From: Liolophura sinensis
Taxonomy: Eukaryota > Mollusca > Polyplacophora > Chitonida > Chitonidae
Direction of reading: 5' to 3'
DNA: 64,000 bases
NCBI RefSeq assembly: GCF_032854445.1
Contig: NC_088296.1
Coordinates: 1,242,001 to 1,306,000, forward strand
Part shown: piece by piece, positions 25,800 to 37,598 of the stretch
Numbering within the stretch: the stretch's first letter is position 1
How the letters are laid out: every line of letters begins with the position of its first letter
Program-made: the position numbers and the translations under genes
The notes under the pieces: model-generated
What the model saw: the letters and a program-made list of their open reading frames with translations, nothing else
What the model was told of the DNA's origin: nothing
The model's database searches: none

Positions 25800-26935
25800 T
25801 CGTGTACATACAAGCTGCTGGTTCATACAAGATGCTGGTTCATACAAGATGCTGGTTCATACAAGCTGCTGGTTCATACAAGATGCTGGTGCATACATGA
25901 TGCTGGTTCATACAAGATGTTGATTCATACAAGATGCTGGTTCATACAAGATGCTGGTTCATACAAGATGTTGGCTCATACAAGAGGCTGGTTCATACAA
26001 GATGTTGGTTCATACAAGATGCTGGTTCATACAAGATACTGGTTCATACAAGATGTTGGTTCATACAAGCTGCTGGTTCATACAAGATGCTGGTGCATAC
26101 ATGATGCTGGTTCATACAAGATGTTGATTCATACAAAATGCTGGTTCATAAAAGATGCTGGTTCATACAAGATGTTGGCTCATACAAGAGGCTGGTTCAT
26201 ACAAGATGTTGGTTCATACAAGATGCTGGTTCATACAAGATACTGGTTCATACAAGATGTTGGTTCATACAAGCTGCTGGTTCATACAAGATGCTGGTTC
26301 ATACATGATGCTGGTTCATACAAGATGTTGATTCATACAAGATGCTGGTTCATACAAGATGCTGGTTCATACAAGATGTTGGTTCATACAAGATGCTGGT
26401 TCATACAAGATGCTGGTTCATACAAGATGTTGGTTCATACAAGATGCTGGTTCATGCTAGATGCTGGCTCATACAAGAGGCTGGTTCATACAAGATGCTG
26501 GTTCATACAAGATGCTGGTTCATACAAGATGCTGGTTCATGCATGATGCTGGTTCATACAAGAGGCTGGTTCATACAAGATGCTGGTTCATACATGATGC
26601 TGGTTCATACAAGATGCTGGTTCATACAAGATGCTGGTACATACAAGATGCTGGCTCATACAAGATGCTGGCTCATGCAAGATGCTGGTTCATGCAAGAT
26701 GCTGGTTCATACAAGAGGCTGGTTCATACAAGATGCTGGTTTATACAAGATGCTGGTGCATACAAGAGGCTGGTTCATACAAGATGCTGGCTCATACAAG
26801 AGGCTGGTTGATACAAGATCCTGGTTGATACAAGATGCTGGTTGATACAAGATGCTGGTTCAGAAAAGATGCTGGTTGATACAAGATGCTGGTTCATAAA
26901 AAATGCTGGCTCATACAAGATGCTGGTTCCGAAGA
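25800..26935 (+). repeat. 17-bp tandem array (about 66 copies)
   Basis: The unit is TTCATACAAGATGCTGG. Point variants make a 204-bp (12-unit) higher-order block that is repeated near 25,900-26,290. Since the unit has no stop in any + frame, three overlapping long ORFs result, each with a 17-residue period. They are repeat shadows. Confidence 0.96.
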
Positions 26936-27167
26936 TGCCGTTGAAATATGTACATTCTTTTCTGTCGTGCTTTGATTTGATCTGTTCATATATCCAACGT
27001 AGCGATTCTTATTCAACACCAAAAATATAATTTAACACTAGCCCCTGGTTAAGCGGAAACAGAAATAATCATGAAGCAGGGCGCCAGAGATTCTGGACAT
27101 CTGTCCATATTTACCTGTCGGAGACTTAAACTCATTGTAAAAGTTCAGAAAACTTGAGACGGCGTTT

Positions 27168-27405
27168 TGGAAGTTACTTGACACACTTCAGTTTTGGAAG
27201 TTACTTGACACACTTCAGTTTTGGAAGTTACTTGACACACTTCAGTTTTGGAAGTTACTTGACACACTTCAGTTTTGGAAGTTACTTGACACACTTCAGT
27301 TTTGGAAGTTACTTGACACACTTCAGTTTTGGAAGTTACTTGACACACTTCAGTTTTGGAAGTTACTTGACACACTTCAGTTTTGGAAGTTACTTGACAC
27401 ACTTC
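27168..27405 (+). repeat. 27-bp tandem array (9 near-identical copies)
   Basis: The unit is TTTTGGAAGTTACTTGACAC plus ACTTCAG. I see no differences among the central copies. It is open on both strands (FGSYLTHFS on +, CQVTSKTEV on -). Confidence 0.96.
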
Positions 27406-29565
27406 ATTTTGTGCGAGAATAACTTATAACGTTGTTTGAAATTGTCATACAACACACAGGATCTAATTTCTGCTATACTATTTGGGATATGTATTCGCTA
27501 TAAACAGGGCTCTTTATACACGTTCATTCACAAGTACTACAATGAGATCCATGGACTAACTAAAGCTATTGACTTCCACGTGATCATAGAGTCATGGATC
27601 AAGTAATGCACTGTAATTATGAGACATTCTCGTCGAGTTTTCAACTCAAATCGGTTGACTTCTCTTTGTTGAGGTTAGCGACTTTTCAAGGCAAATAAAT
27701 GACACCAAGAGTATGTGGCAATCATTGATTGTAAAACTGCTTAAATGGAACACCCAGGCGAGCGCGGGGGTGAGCGATAACATCTGTTCATTCCAGTTTA
27801 AACGGTGGTTTGTGTCACGAGAAAATAGTCGACACCAAAAAAAGAAAAAAAAAAAACGCCTCGAGATTTGAGCCAGAGGGGTGACTAACGCGAGAGTATC
27901 GCGTTGCGGTAATTAGTGCGATTAAAGCTTGTGCCGTATCGTCAAATAATCTGAAGTGCTGGTCGGGAGAACAGAGGACTCTTGTGTGACAAAGCGGTTA
28001 TTGTGTTGAGGGACAGATCCAACATGTCTCGGGCAGGATCACCCGACTCTTACATAGCTACACGGCTAACCCTTTAAACCTGTAGGTATAAATAAATTAG
28101 AGTTCAAATCAGAGCTCCTGAGGTAAGGTTATACAACATAAGCACACAGGCTAAAGTGCACACGTTTGGAGCGGTATATGCTGGTACCCACCTCTCGCTG
28201 GATAGGGTGTGGGCTTAGCTCCAGAGGTTTGTCAGGTACCTGGCAAAGGGGAGGGGTCTACCCCGGGCACTCCGCTAACATAAATATATCAAGCAACCAG
28301 TTAATCAATGCAATGCAATCAATCAATCAATCAATCAATCAAAAGGCCAATCAATCAGTCAGTACCAAGAAATAAAGAGATAAGCACATAAATAACGTTG
28401 TATATTTGACCCGGTGATCAGCATTTTATGAAGTTTCAATGAATGGCTTGAGAAAAAGAGCCAAGGTATGTCTTTTTTAAGCGGGCTTTGTATGGCGGTC
28501 TTGTCGCTCAGTCCATTTTACTGTTACTGGTTACTGGATATGGTTCAAATAACTAAAATGCGCGACTCACAACCGCTGACATTACCGATGTGGGACCAAT
28601 CCGGCTGCCTTGTATTGGAAATTTGTACAATCAGCCCTTCTCTCCCACCCTCTTCTCACCACACATTTTTATTGCTCTTGAAGCCTTGGTGACAAAGTGT
28701 AAACATCTAGGATGCCAGTGACTTCGTCTCAGGCAAAAACTGTCTGCTCTTTGTACTTGACAATAGACATTAGTGTAATAAACAAACACACCATGTAGAT
28801 CCTTGACCGTGGAAACCCACCAAAATTGAATCAAAACAAACCAGAAAAGAGAATTAAAATAAAAAAGGGTTGTGTGGAGCACCAGTTGTGAAGTATGCAT
28901 GTTTATTTATTTGTTATCGTCGTCATCGTCGTCATCATCATTCTGTGTTTTATCATCTCTTCGTGTTCTCAAATATGAATCATGTAAACTCTTTGTGTAT
29001 TCTCTGAACTCTCCTGTACACTTGGGTTGTGATTCGTTTATTTGCGAAAATGTTTCACTGTTCCAAATGATTCACTGTGCAAAATATTTCACTCTGCCAA
29101 ATATATCATTCCTAAACTGTTGCAAGCCACATACTAAAATCTTTTTTCAAGTATGAATAAATACTCATTTGAAGTCAAAGAGTTCGATCATATGAATTTT
29201 CGTCCGTCTTTGTCGTATTAAATAGGTTAAGATAAGATATAAGGTTCCGCATAGGATTACACTGCGCGTCTTTAGTTATACTATCGGAATTCTTAAAATA
29301 TAAAAAGATTGCAGCGTAGGGAGCAAAACCTAAGCAGCGGCAGTAGAATGATAGTTGCCACATGTATCCAGTGAAACACGATCTCTTTGTCAATTTGCTA
29401 AGGTTTTATTTCAGCTCATCATGTAAATGCTGAACGATCAATCAATGAAATCTGAGTTCGCAAGGAACTATTCAAGGATTCAGGGGACAAAACGTAAAGT
29501 GCACTAGAATCTTCTACCTGACATTGTCAAAGTCTAAATGGATTTTCTCAAGGCGAAGGCCTGGA
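27406..29565. other. Gene-poor spacer with a SINE-like element
   Basis: At 28,185-28,345 a SINE-like piece has GTTTGTCAGGTACCTGGCAA, CCCCGGGCACTCCGC and an (AATC)n tail. A (TCG/TCA)n-like tract is at 28,915-28,945. The ORFs show no recognised domains. Confidence 0.5.
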
Positions 29566-30072
29566 GCTCTCTCCTCAGCTCCCTCTTCAGCTCTCTCGTC
29601 AGATCTCTCTTCAGCTCTGTCGTCAGCTCTCTCGTCAGCTCTCTCTTCAGCTCTCTCGTCAGCTCTCTCGTCAGCTCTCTCGTCAGCTCTCTCTTCAGCT
29701 CTCTCGTCAGCTCTGTCTTCAGTTCTCTCGTCAGCTCTCTCGTCAGCTCTGTCGTCAGCTCTCTCGTCAGCTCTCTCTTCAGCTCTCTCGTCAGCTCTGT
29801 CTTCAGTTCTCTCGTCAGCTCTCTCGTCAGCTCTCTCGTCAGCTCTCTCTTCAGCTCTCTCGTCAGCTCTGTCTTCAGTTCTCTCGTCAGCTCTCTCTTC
29901 AGCTCTCTCGTCAGCTCTCTCTTCAGCTCTCTCGTCAGCTCGCTCGTCAGCTCTCTCGTCAGCTCTCTCGTCAGCTCTCTCGTCAGCTCTCTCTTCAGCT
30001 CTCTCGTCAGCTCTCTCTTCAGCTCTCTCGTCAGCTCGCTCGTCCGCTCTCTCGTCCGCTCTCTCGTCAGCC
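29566..30072 (+). repeat. 12-bp tandem array (about 41 copies)
   Basis: The unit is CTCTCGTCAGCT, alternating with CTCTCTTCAGCT and CTCTGTCGTCAGCT-type variants. Two + frames are open (SALS and SSLV repeats). This is low complexity, not a gene. Confidence 0.95.
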
Positions 30073-30394
30073 TGAAGAAAACACTCTTGGCTTCACTCCA
30101 CTACTTAATTATTGACCAAAACGATCACAGAAACCTTAATTCCCTCTGGAAACCTTGCACTGGTATTTCCAAGAAGATTTATATGTCTAATCAAAGAAAA
30201 GCTATAGTGAGAAATGTACGCCGTATTCATTTATTCGGAGGGAAATAAGGAAGACGTTTGCAAAGGCACGTCAGATCTCGCATTGACATTTATGGAAGCT
30301 ATGGATGTATGAATTAACTGCATAGTTTTTACCTGATTCTACTTAAGCCATGGTTCTAGGGGGCGTGTAAGCTGCTACTTTTTATGCATTTACA

Positions 30395-30500
30395 TGAACA
30401 GTTAAAATAAAACCCTAGGTGAGGTAAATTGACAAGAGGCTGTATTTCACCCCTTACGTGTAACCATTTGCGAACTATCACACTGTCGTCTCGTTTCTAT
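30395..30500 (+). repeat. Dispersed repeat family X, copy 3
   Basis: It contains AACAGTTAAAATAAAACCCT, GTGAGGTAAATTGACAAGAG and TATCACACTGTCGTC in the same order as the other copies. Confidence 0.7.
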
Positions 30501-31734
30501 GTTGTACATGTTTAATTAGATCAGATTACGTTCATATTTTTATATTTTTGTAAAACTGCAAGTAGGGTGTAGTATTTTAGATACAGTTTACACTGAAATT
30601 TTTGTGACAGTCAGGTTGGAATGGCCTTTGCCCTCGGATTTATTCGTTCCAGTTACCTAAAACAAGACTATTTATGCGCAAGTCTTTTTAGTTCTAAAAT
30701 ACCTTACCGTGCTTTGTACGAATGGCATTAGCATTGACATGCCTGATCGAGCAGGTTTATGGTGGAGTTTAATGGTTAAACAACCTCATATTACGACAGA
30801 GTGAACCTTCCCTGGCGCATACGGATGTAACCGAAAGTCCATCATTAGATACTTCAACGCGGTCCGCGCTGGCAAATGCTCAACGCCGGTAGACTTCAAG
30901 GACACTTCAACGAGGTCCGCACTGCTTGTTAAGTTGGGAAAGGTGACAGCCGCGTCTAGATTAACGGCATAAACCGACTCGTTTTCGCTCTTTGAAGGCC
31001 TTTAACTGCGTTATAAAAGTTCAAAAATCAAGATCAAACACCTGGGGGGAAACAATATTAAGTCAACAAAGCTGTACAACTAATAGCAATGAAAAACAAA
31101 ACATTAAATCTGTTGGTGACATTAACAGTTAGAAAACAGCAACTATTACAAGGACGATGAGATGTTGTGAAGACAATAATTAGGGTTAATGACAATAATA
31201 TAATAGCTGACCTTATACATGCATCCGTACCAAGCAGAACAAATCAGCTGTTATCTGTACATTAAATTGTTCTTCTGCTCTTGAAGTAAGATTACCACTT
31301 GTTTGTGCAGTATTATTGTGAAGTGAATATTGTGGCGTAATGAATGTTTTTGATCATGGATATCGGGAATCCACGAAGAAACATTTCATTTGAGCATAAT
31401 GACCTTTGAACCAAGTAGACTATTAGGTTTTGTGATCATCTTGGTTTTATTTTTAACATATAAATGAATGTGTTTGACATAAATTCCACTTCTGGAAGAA
31501 ACAAAATGACCTGTTTTGAAACAAGTTTTTCTTCTTTTTATTTCTAAATTGAACACTTTTATTCCAATAAAACTGAGCATGGTTATGTCAATACTGTTCA
31601 GTTTTATTTCTGAAATGCTGAATTCTTATTTTGACAGTAGTTTTTGAAATAAGATGCATTATAGTTACGTATTAAATTACTTGTGTTTACCGCTGTATCC
31701 AAGAATAACTTGTTTAGAAGACGGCGGTAAGATT
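30501..31734. other. Unassigned spacer
   Basis: Unique sequence with a local duplication near 30,850-30,930 (ACTTCAACGCGGTCCGC and ACTTCAACGAGGTCCGC). No gene was recognised. Confidence 0.5.
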
Positions 31735-31912
31735 GTATGGGCTGATGGAACCAGAATGCCCGGAAGAAAACCACTGCTCTTCCTCAGGTACTTGACAGAT
31801 TTCCGGACTCCCAGCTGCAGCCGAAGGTGCGAGAGCTGGATTAGAACTCATGACTTCATGGTACAAGGGACTTCGGTGAAAGAGAGCTATCGCTTGTGAA
31901 GGGACCACACTG
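31735..31912 (-). repeat. tRNA-headed SINE fragment on the - strand
   Basis: Read on the - strand, GTCATGAGTTCTAATCCAGC fits an RNA polymerase III box B within a tRNA-like head, followed by a body related to SINE family A. Confidence 0.5.
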
Positions 31913-32814
31913 TAAGATTTGTCGTATCAACGTGTGGAATTCAACAAGTCCAACGGAAATAGGTCAAACGCTATTTAATAAGGCGCAATCACATAGCACG
32001 CCCGCATGACAAATCGATATACGACAAATCCATACCGGACTAAATCACACCATATGTATCCAGCTTTAGCTGTCTGAGTTTAGGGAGAGTCTTTACGATC
32101 TAGTTAGCCCTACAAAGATCCTCCCTTCCCATCTCCCCCCTTCCCCTCTCCCCCCTTCCCCTCTCCTCCCTTCCCCTCTCCTCCCCACCCCGAAAAAAAA
32201 CTATGTCGTAAAGATATCTTTAAGGCGGCACGCAGACACAAACGGTCCAGAGGTTAACTTTTATTGTAGCCAACAAAAGCTTTAATACGAGCAAATTACT
32301 TCTTTTGCCACAAGCATTGGTATATGAAACGAATGCCCTTTATACCTTACTGCACATGACACGCATATATAATACGTTGTCGACTGTCGTGTGGTGTATG
32401 CATAGCTAAGGGTTTGTTGACAACAGTTCTATAAAGGAGAACTATAAAAGTTCTATAAAAGAGATAAGAAGGCAGCTGGGAGGGGAGGGGGAGAAGTGTG
32501 TGGAAAATTACATTTCATAAAGCTGTGTGAGGAATGAAAATGGATTAGTATTTGAATAGTTTATAGTGATCCGCCAGCCGTATTTCTTGACCCATGCCTC
32601 GGTGAACAGAAAACACAATGCCATCAGTTTCGAAACACATTGTTCTTTCCCTCCTATAGCCGGACTAATTCGTTAACGAATAGGGGTTAATGGTTGTTTA
32701 CGTTGTCATAGGTTTAGGACTGCGTGTCACACAATCTACCTGTTTCGTATGACTGGCTAACAAATACTTACAAACACTTTCTTTGTTACAATGTCTCGCT
32801 GGCTGAAACAAGAA

Positions 32815-33058
32815 AGTCCTGTGACGATAAGGTCCTGGACCACGGGGGTCGAGTGTTCAAATCCAGGTCTCGCTTTTTGGGTTACGACCTTACGTCAGGA
32901 GGTTTGTTAGATACCAGCGGGAGGTCGGTGGTGTACGCCAAACTCTCCGGTTTTCTCTACCTTGCACAAACCTGAACGCCCTCATACGTGACACATTCTT
33001 AAGCTCTGCGTTAAACACCAATCAGTCAATGATTGAATCAATCAATCAATCAATCAAC
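32815..33058 (+). repeat. SINE family B copy with (ATCA)n tail
   Basis: It has a tRNA-like head with box B GTGTTCAAATCCAG, a body with AGGTTTGTTAGATACCAGCG, the end GCGTTAAACACCAATCAGTC and an (AATC)n tail. The same body motif (GTTTGTCAGGTATCTGCTG) appears near 28,205, 41,390 and 51,990. Confidence 0.7.
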
Positions 33059-33328
33059 CGGCAGTTAATCAGCAGGTGAATTGAACGATCCATATACACC
33101 AATTTCCAGAGAAACTTATCTTGAATTTGTAAACCATGTAGGAACTATGCCTCACAGAACAGCTAGGCTCTCGATCATCTCTCAAGAGAATTTACGACGT
33201 GTAATAACACCTTTAAATAAGCCTACGGCAAAAATCCACAAAAACATAATCTTGGTCACTTTCCGTACAAATTGGCTATAGGTGACGTAAACATATTCCT
33301 GACATGACCTTGAAAAATATATTTTACA

Positions 33329-36255
33329 ATGTGACCTGTAAACAGTCAGATAAATCACGGTGTGATTTGTAGGCGGTCAGATAAATCACGATGTGATTTG
33401 TAGGCGGTCAGATGAACCCCAATGGGATCTGTAGGCCCCCAAATCAACTACGATCTATTGTTTAGGCCACCAGACAAACTACGATGTAATGAGCAGGCAA
33501 TCAGATACACTACGATCCAGATTAACCACAATGCGACCTGTAAACAATTAATAAACTACGATGAGATCTGTAGCCTGTCAGATAAAACACAGTGTTATGT
33601 TTAGGCAATCAAATGATGTACGATGTAATAGGTAGACAGCCTACAGATCTCATCCTAGATTATCTGACAGCCCACAGATCACATTGTGGTTTATCTAACA
33701 GTATACAGATCACATCGAGGTTTATCTGACAGCCTACAGATCACATCGAGGTTTATCTGAGAGGGTACAGATCACATCGAGGTTTATCTGACAGCCTACA
33801 GATCACATCGTGGCGTAGTTTATCTAACAGCCTACAGATCACATCGAGGTTTATCTGACAGCCTACAGATCACATCGTGGTTTATCTGAGAGCCTACAGA
33901 TCACATCGAGGTTTATCTGAGAGCCTACAGATCACATCGAGGTTTATCTAACAGACTACAGATCTCATAGTGGTTTATCTGACAGTATACGGATTACTTC
34001 GAGGTTTATCTGACAGCCTACAGATCACATCGTGGTTTATCTGACAGCCTACAGATCACATCGTGGTTTATCTGACAGCCTACAGATCACATCGTGGTTT
34101 ATCTGACAGCCTACAGATCACATCGTGGTTTATCTGACAGCCTACAGATCACATCGTGGTTTATCTGACAGCCTACAAATCACATTGCGGTTAATCTGAC
34201 AACCTACAAATCATACTGTGGTTTATTTTAGAGACTACAGAATTCATAGTGGTTTATCTGAAAGCCTACAGATCACATTGTGGTTTATCTGACAGTCTAC
34301 AAATCACATTGTGGTTCATCTGACAGCCTACAAATTACAATGTGGTTTATCTGACAGACTGCGGATCACATCGCGGTTTATCTGACAGCCTACAGATCAC
34401 ATTGTTGTTTATCTGACAGCCTACACATCTCTTCGTGGTTTATCTGACAGCATACAGATTGCATTGTGATTTATCTGAAAGCCCACAGATCACATTGTGG
34501 TTTATCTAACAGCCTACAGATCACATCGAGGTCTACCTGACAGACTACAGATCTCATAGTGGTTTATCTGATAGCCTGCAGATCTCATAGTGGTTTATCT
34601 GACAGCCTACAGATCTCATAGTGGTTTATCTGACAGCGTACAGATTACATCGTGGTTTGTCTGACAGCCTGCAAATCACATCGAAGTTTATCTGACAGCC
34701 TACAGATCACATCAAGGTTTATCTGACAGCTTACAGATCATATTGTTGTTTATCTGACAGCCTACACATCTTTTCGTGGATTATCTGACAGCATACAGAT
34801 CATATTGTTGTTTATCTGACAGCCTACACATCTCTTCGTGGTTTATCTGACAGCCTACACATCTCTTCGTGGTTTATCTGACAGCATACAGATCACATCT
34901 AGGCTTTATCTGACAGCCTACAGGTTAGATCCTGGTTTATCTGACAGACTACAGATCTCATAGTGGTTTATCTGACAGCCTACAGATCACATGGAGGTTT
35001 ATCTGACAGACTACAGATCTCATAGTGGTTTATCTGACAGCCTACAGATCACATTGTTGTTTATCTGACAGCCTACACATCTCTTCGTGGTTTATCTGAC
35101 AGCATACAGATGAAATTGTGGTTTATCTGACAGCCTAAAGATTACATTGTGGTTTATCTGACAGCCTACACATCTCTTCGTGGTTTATCTGACAGCATAC
35201 AGATCACATTGTCGTTTTTCTGACAGCATACAGATCACATCGAGATTCATCTGACAGCCCACAGATTAGATCCTGGTTTATCTGACAGCATACAGATCTC
35301 ACAGTGGTTTATCTGACAGCCTACAGATCTCATTTTGGTTTATCTGACATTTTACAGATCTCATAATGGTTTATCTGACAGACTATAGATCTCATAGTGG
35401 TTTATCTGACAGCCTATAGATCTCATAGTGGTTTATCTGACAGCATACAGATCTCACAGTGGTTTATCTGACAGCCTACAGATCTCACAGTGGTTTATCT
35501 GACATTTTACAGATCTCATAATGGTTTATCTGACAGACTACAGATCACATCGTGGTTTATCTGACAGCCTGTAGATCTCATCGAGGTTTATCTGACAGCC
35601 TACAGATCACATCGTGGTTTATCTGAAAGACTACAGATCTCATAGTGGTTTATCTGACATTCTGCAGATCTCATAGTGGTTTATCTGACAGCCTAGAGAT
35701 CTCATCATGGTTTATCTGACAGCCTACAAATCACATCAAGGTTTATCTGACAGCATGCAGATCACATCGAGGTTTATCTGACAGCCTACAGATCTCACAG
35801 TGGTTTATCTGACAGACTACAGATCTCATAGTGGTTTATCTGACATTCTGCAGATCTCATAGTGGTTTATCTGACAGCCTAGAGATCTCATCATGGTTTA
35901 TCTGACAGCCTACAAATCACATCAAGGTTTATCTGACAGCATGCAGATCACATCGAGGTTTATCTGACAGCCTACAGATCTCACAGTGGTTTATCTGACA
36001 GACTACAGATCACATCGTTGTTTATCTGACAGCTTACAAATCACATTGTGGTTTATCTGACAGCCTACAGATCTGATAGTGGTTTATCTGACAGCATACA
36101 GATCACATTGTGGTTTATCTGACAGCCCACAAATCACATTGCTGAGTGTGGTTTATCTGACAGCCTACAGATCACATTGCGGTTTATCTGGCAGCCTAGA
36201 GATCTGAGTGTGGTTTATCTGACAGTATAAAAATGCCATCGTGGTTTATCTGTCA
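33329..36255. repeat. 31-bp satellite with orientation switch near 33,640
   Basis: The right arm (33,640-36,255, about 84 copies) has the unit TTTATCTGACAGCCTACAGA plus TCACATCGTGG. The left arm (33,329-33,640, about 10 copies, more diverged) carries the reverse complement, such as TGATTTGTAGGCGGTCAGAT. A segment near 35,630-35,800 is repeated at 35,820-35,990, showing later block duplication. Confidence 0.95.
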
Positions 36256-36850
36256 TATTGCTATTGAGTCTTTATTGATTTGTGTAAACAATTAGTATGT
36301 TAGTCATTTAGCCAAACTATCTCTTTTATGTATTCACTAAGCATTCACTAATTGACCAATTTACATATTCATGTGAAAGCATGGTGTCTGTTCGCTAAAA
36401 ATGACATTTCTTTTCTTACTAGAATACTGGGCTCAGTTGATCGAAAGTGCATTAGCTAATACTTGTAATAAGTCAGATTTTGTTTAAAGTTTTAGCCTAA
36501 CTCGTTGAAGGCTTGGCTAAAAGATAAATCTGGTATTAAGTCTTTAACCAGTTTTCAGCTGCTTTGTCAGATGGTATCGAAAACGGCACGCGTGGGCTCA
36601 AGCCCGAGGTGGGTCTTACCAAGGCCGTGAATTTGGCCATCTTAGTGGATTGGCGCTCCACATAACAGGATAATGCAAGGCCCGATTGACTGGATAATCC
36701 CTACACAGTCAAAGGATGGGGTGTTATCTTGGGTGTCTTGTGTATGGTGTTGATAGTGAGGCAGCATAATAATGCTGATGTCTTTTGTATTAGAAATTTA
36801 CCAGCTTGCTGCAATGAGACACTGTTGTGAATTGTCCGTATATATCATTA
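36256..36850. other. Unique spacer upstream of the gene
   Basis: No signal-anchor exon, CpG-rich promoter or TATA-box arrangement could be identified with confidence between the satellite and exon 1. Confidence 0.4.
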
Positions 36851-36913
36851 TTAATAATAATAAATAATTAATAATAATCATTATTATTATTATATATTAT
36901 TATCTATTTATTT

Positions 36914-37047
36914 CATCCAATAATAATTTCACGATCAGCTATGATTTTTCCATGCACTGATGTAAACACCATTGGACAAATCAATTTTTTATTTTTTTTT
37001 AACTTCGTTCTGAAATCATGGCTGATCGTAAAATTATTATTGCATGG
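36914..37047. repeat. Inverted-repeat (MITE-like) element just upstream of exon 1
   Basis: The left arm CCAATAATAATTTCACGATC (36,917 on) and the right arm, whose reverse complement is AATAATAATTTTACGATCAG (37,012-37,046), pair over about 34 bp with few mismatches around a 60-bp loop. It ends about 60 bp before the exon 1 acceptor. Confidence 0.8.
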
Positions 37048-37105
37048 AAGAAATATATAATATGATACATATAATTGAAAACGCAACTTTGATGTCTTTT
37101 AACAG

Positions 37106-37598
37106 GTGTTATTTCCGATTGCCCTGGTGGAAGTCCCGCCCCGGAGTCGACAACCTCCGCTACCATGACATCAACGGAGGGTCCGACGGATGTGCCTTAC
37201 ATGCGCTTGCCCACTGCACTATTTCCAGTTCACTACAAAGTAGAGCTGGAGCCCCGGATGTACACCTCTGACCCTAAATCGTTCACGTTTCAAGGGTCGG
37301 TGGACATTCTACTGGAGTGCAAGAAAGCCACTAACAACATCACACTGCACATCAAAGAGCTGGAACTGGTGAACAGCTCGATTTCTCTGAGCTCCGCTGC
37401 CGGGGAGTCGACGTCATCGGCGCCACCAGGGATCGTTGACTACCAGTTGGACAGCGTCCGTGAGTTCGTGGTGTTCAATCTAGACGCTGATCTTGATGAA
37501 GGATCGCGTTACAACATCCGCATGAGTTTTTCCGGACCTCTGAAAAACGATCTGAGGGGACTATATCTCAGCGCGTATCAAGAAAACAGCCAATCTGT
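37106..37598 (+). CDS. M1 aminopeptidase exon 1 (first identifiable): stalk and N-terminal domain
   Basis: The acceptor is TTTTAACAG and the donor GTAAGT. The exon enters with two bases of a split codon and leaves with two bases. It encodes a Ser/Thr/Pro-rich stalk, then [17 protein letters not shown], the standard start of the M1 N-terminal domain, through [13 protein letters not shown]. An in-frame ATG at 37165 exists, but the reading frame is open back to the acceptor and the membrane anchor is absent. An upstream exon is therefore expected. It was not recognised in the 37 kb to the left. Confidence 0.9.

Noticed and set aside
29524-30248. Ser/Ala/Leu/Val-rich ORFs of 183 and 236 codons
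   Set aside because: They derive from a 12-bp low-complexity repeat open in two frames, with no gene context.
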